DNA of 11,595 nucleotides from Gammaproteobacteria bacterium (GTDB lineage Bacteria; Pseudomonadota; Gammaproteobacteria; SMWH01): positions 1 through 11,595 of the forward strand of contig SMWH01000072.1 in the NCBI GenBank assembly GCA_004357005.1, given 5' to 3'. A program made the position numbers and the translations under genes. Below, piece by piece: positions 1 through 6,366 of this stretch; position 1 is the stretch's first letter, and each line of letters starts with the position of its first letter. The notes under the pieces are model-generated. The model ran no database searches, was not told where the DNA came from, and saw nothing but the letters and a program-made list of their open reading frames with translations.

Positions 1-440
1 CCCGCCGCCAGCGCCGAGACCAGCGGCCACAAGCTGAGGTTTACCGGATAGTTCCAGGGCGCGACGATGCCGATCACGCCCAGCGGCTGGCACAGGATCT
101 GTCCCCGGGCCGGGAACAACTGCAACCCGACACTGACCCGCTGCGAACGCATCCAACGTTGAAGATGCCTGCGGGTATAGCGGATCTCGTTGAGAACGGG
201 AACGATTTCCGTCAGCAGGCTCTCGTGACGCGAGCGGTTCCCGAAATCGGCGTTCAAAGCATCGGCGAACTTTTCGCGGTGCGCCTTGATGGCGGACTCC
301 AGCGCGTCCAGGTGCCGGCGACGCCGGGCATAATCGTGAGGGGTGGCCGCGTGAGCAACCCGCTGTGCCCGTAGTAGCCGTTCCAGTTGCGCCTGGGGCG
401 CAGTGGTCGGGGAATCGGACGCGAGCTGTGTCTGGGACAT
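1..440 (-). CDS. Coniferyl-type aldehyde dehydrogenase, N-terminal part (runs off left edge)
   Basis: NAD(P)-dependent oxidation of an aldehyde to its acid. Only about 146 N-terminal codons are present; the catalytic Cys and Glu lie outside the window. The start ATG is at 440-438. The segment at about residues 69-76 (DFGNRSRH) followed by a helical stretch of the HLQRWM type is characteristic of the coniferyl aldehyde dehydrogenase (CalB-like) subgroup. Near the edge it continues as QPLGVIGIVAPWNYPVNL and a PLVSALAAG-like end, the classic cofactor-domain PWN signature of the ALDH superfamily. The start lies one base after the lemA stop (TGA-G-ATG), so it is probably translationally coupled to and co-transcribed with lemA. 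The true substrate cannot be told from this fragment; a general aliphatic or fatty aldehyde is as likely as coniferyl aldehyde. The family assignment is firm. Confidence 0.9.
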   Translation of the reverse strand, partial: MSQTQLASDSPTTAPQAQLERLLRAQRVAHAATPHDYARRRRHLDALESAIKAHREKFADALNADFGNRSRHESLLTEIVPVLNEIRYTRRHLQRWMRSQRVSVGLQLFPARGQILCQPLGVIGIVAPWNYPVNLSLWPLVSALAA

Positions 441-441
441 C

Positions 442-1011
442 TCAGTCGTCGAACATTGCCTTCAGGTTGACATCACGAGTTTCCGCTTCGTCAAACTCGA
501 GAAGTTCTCGACGACCAAACGCGAAGAAACGCGCGATGAACACATCAGGAAACTGCTCGATCTTGATGTTATTGATGTTGACGGCTTCGTTGTAAACGGA
601 GCGCCGGTCGGCGATGGTGTTTTCCAGTCCGCTGATGCGGTCCTGCAGGTGCCGGAAGGTCTCGCTGGTCCTCAGTTCAGGGTAGGCCTCGGCGACCGCG
701 AACAGGTTGCCCAGACCCAGACGGAGCGCTCCTTCCGCCGCGCCCAGCGCGCCCATATCGCCGGCTTCCCGCGCCGAGGCGACGGCAGCCCGCGCTTCCA
801 CCACCTGCAGGAGAGTTTTTTGTTCGAAGTTTGCGTATTGCTTGCAGGTTTCTACCAGCTTGCCGATTTCATCGTGGCGCTGCTTGAGCAACACATCGAT
901 GTTGGACCACGCCTTGGACACATGGTGTTTGAAACGCACGAGATTGTTGTAAACGATGACGGCGTAGATAGCGATTGCCGCCAACACGCCCAGAAGAATC
1001 GTGAAACCCAT
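442..1011 (-). CDS. lemA: LemA family protein
   Basis: A 189-residue LemA family protein, the usual length. One N-terminal transmembrane segment spans roughly residues 3-21 and is followed by YNNLV. The family core AWSNIDVLLKQRHDEI (34-49) comes next, then a long helical region (50-140), then YNEAVNINN (140-148) and the conserved FPDVFIARFFAF block (154-165). The family is membrane-anchored with a helical-bundle cytoplasmic or periplasmic domain; its biochemical role is not settled, and it must not be confused with the GacS/LemA sensor kinase. The ATG at 1011 places the hydrophobic segment directly at the N-terminus; the ribosome-binding site is weak (a GGGG run about 9 bases upstream). An extended -10 promoter lies 29-37 bases upstream. 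It is the first gene of a likely two-gene unit with the aldehyde dehydrogenase. No M48 peptidase (HtpX-like) or TPM-domain partner, common next to lemA, is visible in the window. Confidence 0.93.
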   Translation of the reverse strand: MGFTILLGVLAAIAIYAVIVYNNLVRFKHHVSKAWSNIDVLLKQRHDEIGKLVETCKQYANFEQKTLLQVVEARAAVASAREAGDMGALGAAEGALRLGLGNLFAVAEAYPELRTSETFRHLQDRISGLENTIADRRSVYNEAVNINNIKIEQFPDVFIARFFAFGRRELLEFDEAETRDVNLKAMFDD

Positions 1012-1039
1012 GCGTCTTGCCCCGCGGAAAGCTCAGGCG

Positions 1040-1048
1040 AGTATAACA
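1040..1048 (-). promoter_or_regulatory. Extended -10 promoter for lemA
   Basis: Read on the minus strand the sequence is TGTTATACT, an extended -10 (TGn followed by TATACT, 5 of 6 consensus). No good -35 is present 17 bases upstream, which is tolerated for extended -10 promoters. The predicted start of transcription, near 1033, gives a leader of about 20 bases before the lemA ATG at 1011. This is motif reading only. Confidence 0.5.
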
Positions 1049-1202
1049 TTGCACTGCAACGCTCCCCCGGCGCGCCGCGTGTCGTTGGTGGCTGTCAGCC
1101 AACGGGCCATGGCATCGTCGGCGAACTGCCGGGTGGGTAACGTTGACGCAGCGGGCGAGGCTCGTCGGGTCGTAGTCACATGGGTGGTGTAGGCAAATAC
1201 CC

Positions 1203-1655
1203 GTGTTCGAGCAACGATTTGCACCGCACACTCAACGAGTGAGTGAGCGATGGTGGTTAGTACCCGTGGCTGCGTTGGTGATGATGACGGCGGTGGCCGG
1301 TGAATCGCCGGTGGTGTACCGGTGGACCGATGCTGATGGGGTGGTGCATTTCTCGGATCAACCGCCGCCCGATCAGTCCGCGCAAGTCGTGGAGCCTGAT
1401 CCGGCCCGCCTTAATCGCATGCCGCCGCCGGCACACAGAACCAGCCCATACCGGCCGCCGCAACCTCGCAAGCGACACCGGAAATCCAGGGAAAACAAGG
1501 ATGCCAGGCGTTGTCAAACGGTACTCGAACGGATAGACACGCTCAACGCGCGCATGCGCGCGGGCTACAACGCGAAGCAGGGCGAGCGGATGCGCGATCA
1601 GCTGCGGGAATACAAAAAGGACCGGCTCAAGTGGTGTATGGGCCGCGGCAAGTAG
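1203..1655 (+). CDS. Exported DUF4124 domain protein
   Basis: A 150-residue protein from a GTG start at 1203. A hydrophobic signal-like segment (about residues 17-32) ends near AVAG, a plausible signal peptidase I site. It is followed at 39-55 by YRWTDADGVVHFSDQPP, the DUF4124 signature of small gammaproteobacterial envelope proteins. Next come a proline-rich, strongly basic stretch (about 75-98) and a C-terminal helical part with two cysteines (C104 and C145) that could form a disulfide after export. The function of DUF4124 is unknown. The start is uncertain: GTG at 1203 has a GTAGG about nine bases upstream, while GTG at 1239 would leave a tighter signal peptide but has no visible ribosome-binding site. 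The stop is only four bases from that of the convergent sat gene. The reading frame and domain are well supported; the N-terminus is not. Confidence 0.8.
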   Translation: MFEQRFAPHTQRVSERWWLVPVAALVMMTAVAGESPVVYRWTDADGVVHFSDQPPPDQSAQVVEPDPARLNRMPPPAHRTSPYRPPQPRKRHRKSRENKDARRCQTVLERIDTLNARMRAGYNAKQGERMRDQLREYKKDRLKWCMGRGK

Positions 1656-1659
1656 TCGT

Positions 1660-2892
1660 TCAGCGGGCGGAGTGGCCCTGCAGCTTGACCTCGACCTTGT
1701 CTTCGTCGGCCAGGCTCGCGTAATAGTCACGCAGCACGGCCAGCACCTCGGTACGGCTGAATTGCAGCGGCACTTCGTCGCCTTCGGACAACATCTTGCG
1801 CAGCTTGCTGCCGGACAGGAACAGACGCTCGTCATTTCCATGCGGGCAGGTGCGTTCCGATACGATGTCCTCACAGCGATGGCACCAGAAGGTCCAGTCC
1901 ATCTTGAGCGGCTGGGTCAGCAGTGCGTCTTCCGGGATCTCGTCGAAGATCTTGTGCGCATCGAAGGGTCCATAGAAATCCGCCACACCCGCGTGGTCGC
2001 GGCCCACAATCAGATGTGAGCAACCGTAGTTCTGGCGGAACAGCGCGTGCAGCAGCGCTTCGCGGGGGCCCGCGTAACGCATGTCCAGCGGATAACCGGC
2101 GTGTACCACGGTGTTTTTGACGAAGTAGTTATCAATGAGTTCGTCGATGGCCCGGGATCGGACATCGGCGGGAATGTCCCCGGGTTTGAGCTGTCCCAGC
2201 AGTGAGTGAATGAGCACGCCGTCGCACACTTCGATGGCCGTTTTGGCCAGGTGCTCGTGTGAGCGGTGCATGGGGTTACGGGTCTGGAATGCCGCTACCG
2301 TGCTCCAGCCGTTGTCCTCAAACACCTTGCGGGTTTCCGCTGGCGTCATGTAGATATCCGGGAAGCGCTCGGCGAAATCCCCTTCGGACAGAACGCGCAC
2401 GGGCCCGGCGATGTTCACGTCACCCTGGTCCGTTACCATGCGCACACCCGGGTGTCCCTCGTCCGTTGTGCGAAACACCTGTTCGCACTCATGCGCCTTA
2501 TCGATAGTGTAGGTTTCGGTGACGGTCATGGTGGCCATGATCTGGTCACTGCGTGGATCCACCAGGGCGATTTCGACGCCCGGGGTAAGTTGCGCGGCTT
2601 GATCCGACGTGCACGACAGCGTGATGGGGATGGGCCAGAACAGACCGTCGGTCAGCTGCATGTGGTCGCATACGGACTTCCAGTCCGCTGCGCCCATGAA
2701 TCCTTGCAGCGGTGTGAACCCGCCGATGCCCAGCATGATGAGATCGCCCGCTTCCCGCGACGACAGTGGAATCTTTGGAAGGCCACTGGCTTTTTTGAGT
2801 TCCGCATCACGCGCGGCGCCTTCCAGCAGCAGCGGGCGTAGTTGATCGGCGCCGTGGGGTTTGACCAATTGAGAGGTGGCGTGCTGAGACAT
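1660..2892 (-). CDS. sat: ATP sulfurylase (sulfate adenylyltransferase), homo-oligomeric type
   Basis: Catalyses ATP + sulfate <-> APS + PPi. The 410 residues match the single-chain Sat family and contain no fused APS kinase domain. Visible motifs are QTRNPMHRSH (203-212, the nucleotide-binding HxxH loop), GRDHAG (297-302), and a zinc-type cluster C337-x2-C340-x8-C349-x-H351. A C-terminal SGSKLRKML (360-368) resembles the ATP-binding segment of the family. Bacterial Sat of this type serves dissimilatory sulfur metabolism: in sulfur oxidisers it runs in reverse, making ATP and sulfate from APS. The assimilatory enzyme of most gammaproteobacteria is instead the unrelated CysDN. An assimilatory role cannot be excluded because no apr, dsr or cys genes are visible. 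The start ATG at 2892 has AGGGAAG about 8-14 bases upstream. The gene follows the TauE/SafE gene on the same strand after 118 bases that carry a tandem array. Confidence 0.96.
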   Translation of the reverse strand: MSQHATSQLVKPHGADQLRPLLLEGAARDAELKKASGLPKIPLSSREAGDLIMLGIGGFTPLQGFMGAADWKSVCDHMQLTDGLFWPIPITLSCTSDQAAQLTPGVEIALVDPRSDQIMATMTVTETYTIDKAHECEQVFRTTDEGHPGVRMVTDQGDVNIAGPVRVLSEGDFAERFPDIYMTPAETRKVFEDNGWSTVAAFQTRNPMHRSHEHLAKTAIEVCDGVLIHSLLGQLKPGDIPADVRSRAIDELIDNYFVKNTVVHAGYPLDMRYAGPREALLHALFRQNYGCSHLIVGRDHAGVADFYGPFDAHKIFDEIPEDALLTQPLKMDWTFWCHRCEDIVSERTCPHGNDERLFLSGSKLRKMLSEGDEVPLQFSRTEVLAVLRDYYASLADEDKVEVKLQGHSAR

Positions 2893-2904
2893 GATGGATT
2901 CTTC

Positions 2905-2964
2905 CCTGTTTCCTGGCCTGTTTCCCGGCTTGTTGCCAGGCTTGGGTCCCGGGTGGAGCCCGGG
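2905..2964. repeat. Degenerate 12-bp tandem array in the sat leader
   Basis: Five head-to-tail 12-mers on the plus strand: CCTGTTTCCTGG, CCTGTTTCCCGG, CTTGTTGCCAGG, CTTGGGTCCCGG and GTGGAGCCCGGG, sharing roughly CYTGKKKCCNGG. Neighbouring units differ at two to five positions, so the array decays from left to right. Two CCCGGG sites (2948-2953 and 2959-2964), separated by five bases, can pair as a short hairpin. The array occupies about half of the 118-base gap between the TauE/SafE stop and the sat start, ending 12 bases before the sat ATG. No T-run follows on the minus strand, so it is not a standard terminator. Confidence 0.7.
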
Positions 2965-3010
2965 GTGGAAAAGCCGCGCAGGATACCCGTTTCCCGGGGC
3001 TGGTGCCAGA

Positions 3011-3802
3011 TCAGCGCGCCAGCATATAAATGCCCAGCAACACGAGAAACAACGCGAAGACGCGCCTGAGCACGGGTTGCGGGAGCCGGTGGGCTAGGGC
3101 GGCGCCGGCAACGGCGGCAATGACGCTGGCGATGACGATCCCGGCCATGGCCGGCAGGTACACATAACCCAGGCTGTGGGGCGGCAGCGCCGTCTGGCTT
3201 TGGCCCAGCGCCACGAAAGCAGCGGTCCCGGCCACCGCGATGGGCAGACCGCAGCCCGCTGACGTCCCCACGGCCTCGTGAATCGGTACCCGGTGCCAGG
3301 TCAGGAACGGAACCGTCATGCTGCCGCCGCCGATACCCACCAGCGCCGAGATGGCGCCAATTACACCCCCGCTGGCCGCCATGACACCGGGGCCGGGCAG
3401 CTGGACGTGTCCCCGCACGTCCCGTACCCACATCATTTGCAACCCCACCAGCAGGGCAAAACCCGCGAATACCTGCGCCAGAAGCTGACTCGGCAGCCAG
3501 TCAGCGATGACGGCGCCCAGCAAGGCGCCGGCCATCATCCCCGGCGCCAGCTGCACTACCAGGGGCCAGAGCACCGCCTGACGCCGATGATGTGCCAGTA
3601 CCGAGCTGATGGAGGTCAGCACGATGGTGGCCAGGGATGTGCCTACCGCGACCTGCATGGCGATGTCCGTGGCGACGCCGTCACGACTCAGCAGGAAGTA
3701 CAGCGAAGGGACGATCACCAGCCCGCCACCAATGCCCAGCAGCCCGGCGAGAATGCCGGCCACTGTGCCGATAGCGAGATATGCGGGGAGGTTTTCCAGC
3801 AC
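3011..3802 (-). CDS. TauE/SafE family membrane permease
   Basis: A 263-residue integral membrane protein with about eight hydrophobic segments. It shows the internal duplication of the TauE/SafE (DUF81) family: GIGGG at 23-27 with VAVGTS at 51-56, and again GIGGG at 156-160 with EAVGTS at 176-181. A short hydrophilic loop (about 127-137) separates the two halves. Family members are implicated in export of sulfite, sulfoacetate, thiosulfate or other organic and inorganic sulfur anions, though few have been tested. Lying directly upstream of sat on the same strand fits transport of a sulfur oxyanion, but this is inference from position. The start is GTG at 3802; an AAGGG lies about ten bases before it. 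The gene is divergent from the NDUFA9-like gene across a 58-base gap containing an overlapping -10 element. Confidence 0.9.
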   Translation of the reverse strand: MLENLPAYLAIGTVAGILAGLLGIGGGLVIVPSLYFLLSRDGVATDIAMQVAVGTSLATIVLTSISSVLAHHRRQAVLWPLVVQLAPGMMAGALLGAVIADWLPSQLLAQVFAGFALLVGLQMMWVRDVRGHVQLPGPGVMAASGGVIGAISALVGIGGGSMTVPFLTWHRVPIHEAVGTSAGCGLPIAVAGTAAFVALGQSQTALPPHSLGYVYLPAMAGIVIASVIAAVAGAALAHRLPQPVLRRVFALFLVLLGIYMLAR

Positions 3803-3825
3803 CCTGAGAAGGCCCTTGTCCGGTC

Positions 3826-3833
3826 AGTATAAT
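3826..3833. promoter_or_regulatory. Overlapping -10 elements between divergent genes
   Basis: The 8-mer AGTATAAT holds a perfect TATAAT on the plus strand (3828-3833) and TATACT on the minus strand (3826-3831). Predicted start points near 3840 (plus) and 3819 (minus) would give leaders of about 20 bases for the SDR gene at 3861 and about 16 bases for the permease gene at 3802. Neither side has a convincing -35, so strength and direction are uncertain. Confidence 0.5.
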
Positions 3834-3860
3834 CGGGCGCAACAGGGGATACCTGGGATC

Positions 3861-4817
3861 ATGAAACATCTGACAATCGCCATCGTCGGCGGCGCGGGAT
3901 TCGTGGGTTCGCATCTGGCGGCGCGCCTGGCCCGGGACCGTCACGAGCTCCGGATCCTCACGCGGCGGCGGGAGAGCCGTCGCAGCTTGCTGGTGCTCCC
4001 GACCGTACAGGTGCTGCAAACTGACGTCTACGACACGGATCAGCTCACGGAGCGGTTCCGGGGCTGTGATGCGGTGATCAATCTGGTGGGTATTCTCAAT
4101 GAGTACCGGCGCCAGGGCGCGAGCTTCCGGGACGCACACGTGCAAATTACAGGTAACGTGGTCAAAGCCTGCAACGTTGCGGGCGTAGGGCGTTATCTGC
4201 ATATGAGCGCCCTCAACGCGGGTAAGGGGCAAAGCAAATACCTGATTAGCAAGGCGGAGGCCGAGGATCTGGCGCACTATCATGCCGGCGATGATTTTCA
4301 TGTCACCAGTTTCAGGCCCTCGGTGATTTTCGGCCCCGGCGACAGCTTCTTCAACAAATTCGCGTTCTTTCTGAAACTCATGCCCGCGGTCTTTTTCATC
4401 GCCTGCGGCAAATCCAGAATGCAGCCGGTGTATGTGGGCGATGTGGCACAAGCGATGATCCGCAGCCTGAACGATCACGGCACCTGGGGAAAACGTTTCG
4501 AGTTGTGCGGGCCCGATACCTTTACTCTGAAACAGCTGGTGCAATACACGGCCCGGGTATCGGGGCACAAGCGACGGGTAATCGGGCTGGGCCCTTTTCT
4601 GTCACGCTTGCAGGCGGCGTTTCTCGGGCTGTTGCCGGGTAGGCCCATGACCCTGGACAACTATCGCAGTTTGCAGGTGGATAGTTGCTGTGACCACAAC
4701 GGCCTTCAGGAACTGGGGATCAGGCCGACGTCGGTGGACGCGGTCGTCCCGCGCTATATTGGAACGAGGAACCGGCAGGCCCGCCTGCACGATTCCCGGC
4801 GGGAATACACGGGTTAG
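3861..4817 (+). CDS. NDUFA9-like NAD(P)-binding SDR (complex I NDUFA9 subunit family)
   Basis: A 318-residue atypical extended SDR. It begins with beta-strand plus IVGGAGFVGSHL (8-19, dinucleotide-binding glycine motif). It continues with NLVGIL (74-79), a YxxxK pair (Y127-LIS-K131), FRPSVIFGPGDSFFN (151-165) and QPVYVGDVAQA (188-198). This succession is typical of the bacterial relatives of mitochondrial NDUFA9 (COG0702-type). These proteins bind NAD(P)H; in bacteria the substrate and any link to respiration are mostly unknown. The open frame extends further upstream, but the ATG at 3861 is chosen because the Rossmann strand starts there, a perfect -10 lies just upstream, and the extension would be antisense to the TauE/SafE gene. 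AGGGG and GGGAT precede the ATG. The stop overlaps the stop of the convergent small gene by three to four bases. Confidence 0.92.
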   Translation: MKHLTIAIVGGAGFVGSHLAARLARDRHELRILTRRRESRRSLLVLPTVQVLQTDVYDTDQLTERFRGCDAVINLVGILNEYRRQGASFRDAHVQITGNVVKACNVAGVGRYLHMSALNAGKGQSKYLISKAEAEDLAHYHAGDDFHVTSFRPSVIFGPGDSFFNKFAFFLKLMPAVFFIACGKSRMQPVYVGDVAQAMIRSLNDHGTWGKRFELCGPDTFTLKQLVQYTARVSGHKRRVIGLGPFLSRLQAAFLGLLPGRPMTLDNYRSLQVDSCCDHNGLQELGIRPTSVDAVVPRYIGTRNRQARLHDSRREYTG

Positions 4818-5014
4818 CCTGGTGAACGGGCCGCTTCGAGTTCGAGGAGTCGGCGATTATGGCGCTCGAGCATATCGGCCAACTGGGAGTGCAAGGACTC
4901 GTTATTGGGGTCGCGTCGCTCCAGATCGCCCAGTTGGTTTTCGAGTTGAATAATGCGTTGTCTGATGCGTTCCGCTACGACCCACGGTTCGAGACCTTTT
5001 GCCCGCTCAGCCAT
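4814..5014 (-). CDS. Small coiled-coil protein of unknown function
   Basis: A predicted 66-residue cytoplasmic protein with no signal peptide or membrane segment. Residues from about 13 to 62 read as two charged amphipathic helices (RIRQRIIQLENQLGDLERR and SLHSQLADMLERHNRRLLEL) joined by a DPNNE turn, suggesting a helical hairpin or dimeric coiled coil. I do not recognise a family; it resembles SlyX-like small coiled-coil proteins only in general character. The ATG at 5014 is chosen over the upstream ATG at 5044 because a near-perfect AAGGAGG ends four bases before it, the strongest ribosome-binding site in the window. It is convergent with the NDUFA9-like gene (stops overlap in TTAG) and divergent from cca across 122 bases. 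A weak TACACT may serve as its -10. The strong translation signal makes a real gene likely. Confidence 0.65.
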   Translation of the reverse strand: MAERAKGLEPWVVAERIRQRIIQLENQLGDLERRDPNNESLHSQLADMLERHNRRLLELEAARSPG

Positions 5015-5136
5015 GCATCCTCCTTCTTGCACCATGTTGTTCAAACGCCCAAACGTGGACCGCGAATACAGTGTAAGAAATCTGCAAGACAGTTTGGTGG
5101 CGAAAACACCCGTTGGGCTGTAGTGACCAATTTTTC

Positions 5137-6366
5137 ATGAAAACCTATCTCGTCGGTGGTGCGGTAAGAGACGAGCTGCTGGGTCGCGAGCCCGCAGAGC
5201 GTGACTGGGTCGTTGTGGGAGCAACGCCCCGCGAAATGGAAGAGAAGGGTTTCCGACAGGTAGGCAAGGACTTTCCGGTATTCATTGACCCGGAAACGGG
5301 AGAGGAGCACGCGCTGGCCCGCACCGAACGGAAAATCGGACCGGGTTACAGCGGTTTCGAGGTGCACGCCGATCCCGATGTCACGCTTGAAGAGGATCTT
5401 CGCCGCCGTGATCTGACCGTCAATGCCATGGCGCGGGACGAGAAGGGCGCGCTCATCGATCCCTTCGGTGGCGAGGCTGATGTGGAAGCGCGTGTGTTGC
5501 GACATGTGTCCGATGCTTTCGTGGAAGATCCGGTACGTATCCTGCGGGTGGCACGCTTTGCGGCGCGTTTCTATCGCCTGGGTTTCAGGGTGGTTGAAGA
5601 AACCATGAGCTTGATGCGCGAGATGGTGGAAAACGGCGAAGTGGACGCGCTGGTCCCGGAACGGGTATGGCAGGAACTGGACCGCGCCCTGGGAGAGCCG
5701 GACCCGCAGGTGTTCTTGCAGGTGTTGCGGGATTGCGGCGCCCTGGCGGCGCTGTTCCCTGAAATCGATCGCTTATTCGGTATCCCGCAGGTGGCCAGGT
5801 ACCACCCGGAGATCGACACCGGTGTGCATCTGATGATGGTGATGCAACAGGCGGCGCGGCTCAGCGAGGACCGGGAGGTACGCTTCGCGGCATTGCTCCA
5901 CGATTTGGGCAAGGGCATCACGCCGGAAAAGGAGCTGCCCAGACACATTGCCCATGAAGCTCGCGGCGTGCCATTGGTGGAAGCCTTCTGCGAGCGTTAT
6001 CGCGTGCCGAAGGATTACCGGGAACTCGCGGTTCTGGTGTGCCGCTATCACCTGCACGTGCACCGGGCTTTCGAGATGCGGCCCGACACCATCCTCAAAA
6101 CGCTGGAAGCGCTGGATGCTTTCCGGCGCCCGGATCGTTACGAACAGTTCTTGCTGGCCTGCGAAGCCGATTGCCGGGGCCGGACCGGTTACGAGGACCG
6201 GGAGTTTCCTGAAATACAGTTCCTGCGCGACTGCGCGCAAGTTGCAGGAGAGGTGGATACCGCGCCTCTGCAGGCCGAAGGCCTCGAAGGGGAAGCATTC
6301 GCCGGAGCCTTGCGGGAAAAACGCATCGCCGCCATCGGCGAACTCAGAGCAACGCGCAGCGATTGA
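5137..6366 (+). CDS. cca: Multifunctional tRNA CCA-adding enzyme
   Basis: Adds or repairs the 3'-CCA of tRNAs using CTP and ATP. The 409 residues align along their full length with the E. coli enzyme as I recall it. The class II nucleotidyltransferase head has VGGAVRDELLG (6-16), ERDWVVVGATP (21-31) and the RRRDLTVNAMA block (89-99). EDPVRILRVARFAARF (130-145) follows, and then an HD phosphohydrolase domain with HPEIDTGVH (223-231) and LLHDLGKG (253-260, H255/D256), giving phosphatase/2',3'-cyclic phosphodiesterase activity in this subtype. The position equal to catalytic Asp21 is Glu here, while Asp23 is kept. The ATG at 5137 matches the family N-terminus MKxYLVGGAVRD; no Shine-Dalgarno sequence is visible before it. 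The last 23 bases overlap the 3' end of the convergent midA gene. Confidence 0.97.
   Translation: MKTYLVGGAVRDELLGREPAERDWVVVGATPREMEEKGFRQVGKDFPVFIDPETGEEHALARTERKIGPGYSGFEVHADPDVTLEEDLRRRDLTVNAMARDEKGALIDPFGGEADVEARVLRHVSDAFVEDPVRILRVARFAARFYRLGFRVVEETMSLMREMVENGEVDALVPERVWQELDRALGEPDPQVFLQVLRDCGALAALFPEIDRLFGIPQVARYHPEIDTGVHLMMVMQQAARLSEDREVRFAALLHDLGKGITPEKELPRHIAHEARGVPLVEAFCERYRVPKDYRELAVLVCRYHLHVHRAFEMRPDTILKTLEALDAFRRPDRYEQFLLACEADCRGRTGYEDREFPEIQFLRDCAQVAGEVDTAPLQAEGLEGEAFAGALREKRIAAIGELRATRSD

Noticed and set aside
403..1140. 245-codon plus-strand open frame over lemA
   Set aside because: It is antisense to LemA along its whole useful length and has no recognisable motif.
1012..1202. 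TTGACG at 1143-1148 as a -35 for the DUF4124 gene
   Set aside because: No acceptable -10 lies 16-18 bases downstream. I see no other structure in this 191-base gap apart from the lemA promoter.
2891..3097. Plus-strand small open frame with five xPGL/xPGW tetrapeptide repeats
   Set aside because: The repeats follow from the 12-bp period of the tandem array; the frame then runs antisense into the permease gene and has no ribosome-binding site.
2652..3431. 259-codon minus-strand open frame bridging the TauE/SafE and sat genes
   Set aside because: It is an alternative frame of two real genes on the same strand; very Arg-rich with no family features.
3609..3860. 84-codon upstream extension of the NDUFA9-like protein
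   Set aside because: It is antisense to the permease gene, crosses the predicted promoter, and the Rossmann strand begins at the ATG at 3861.
3681..4568. 295-codon minus-strand open frame over the NDUFA9-like gene
   Set aside because: It is antisense to a clearly identified SDR gene, is rich in His/Arg/Gln as expected for a shadow of GC-rich coding DNA, and shows no domain.
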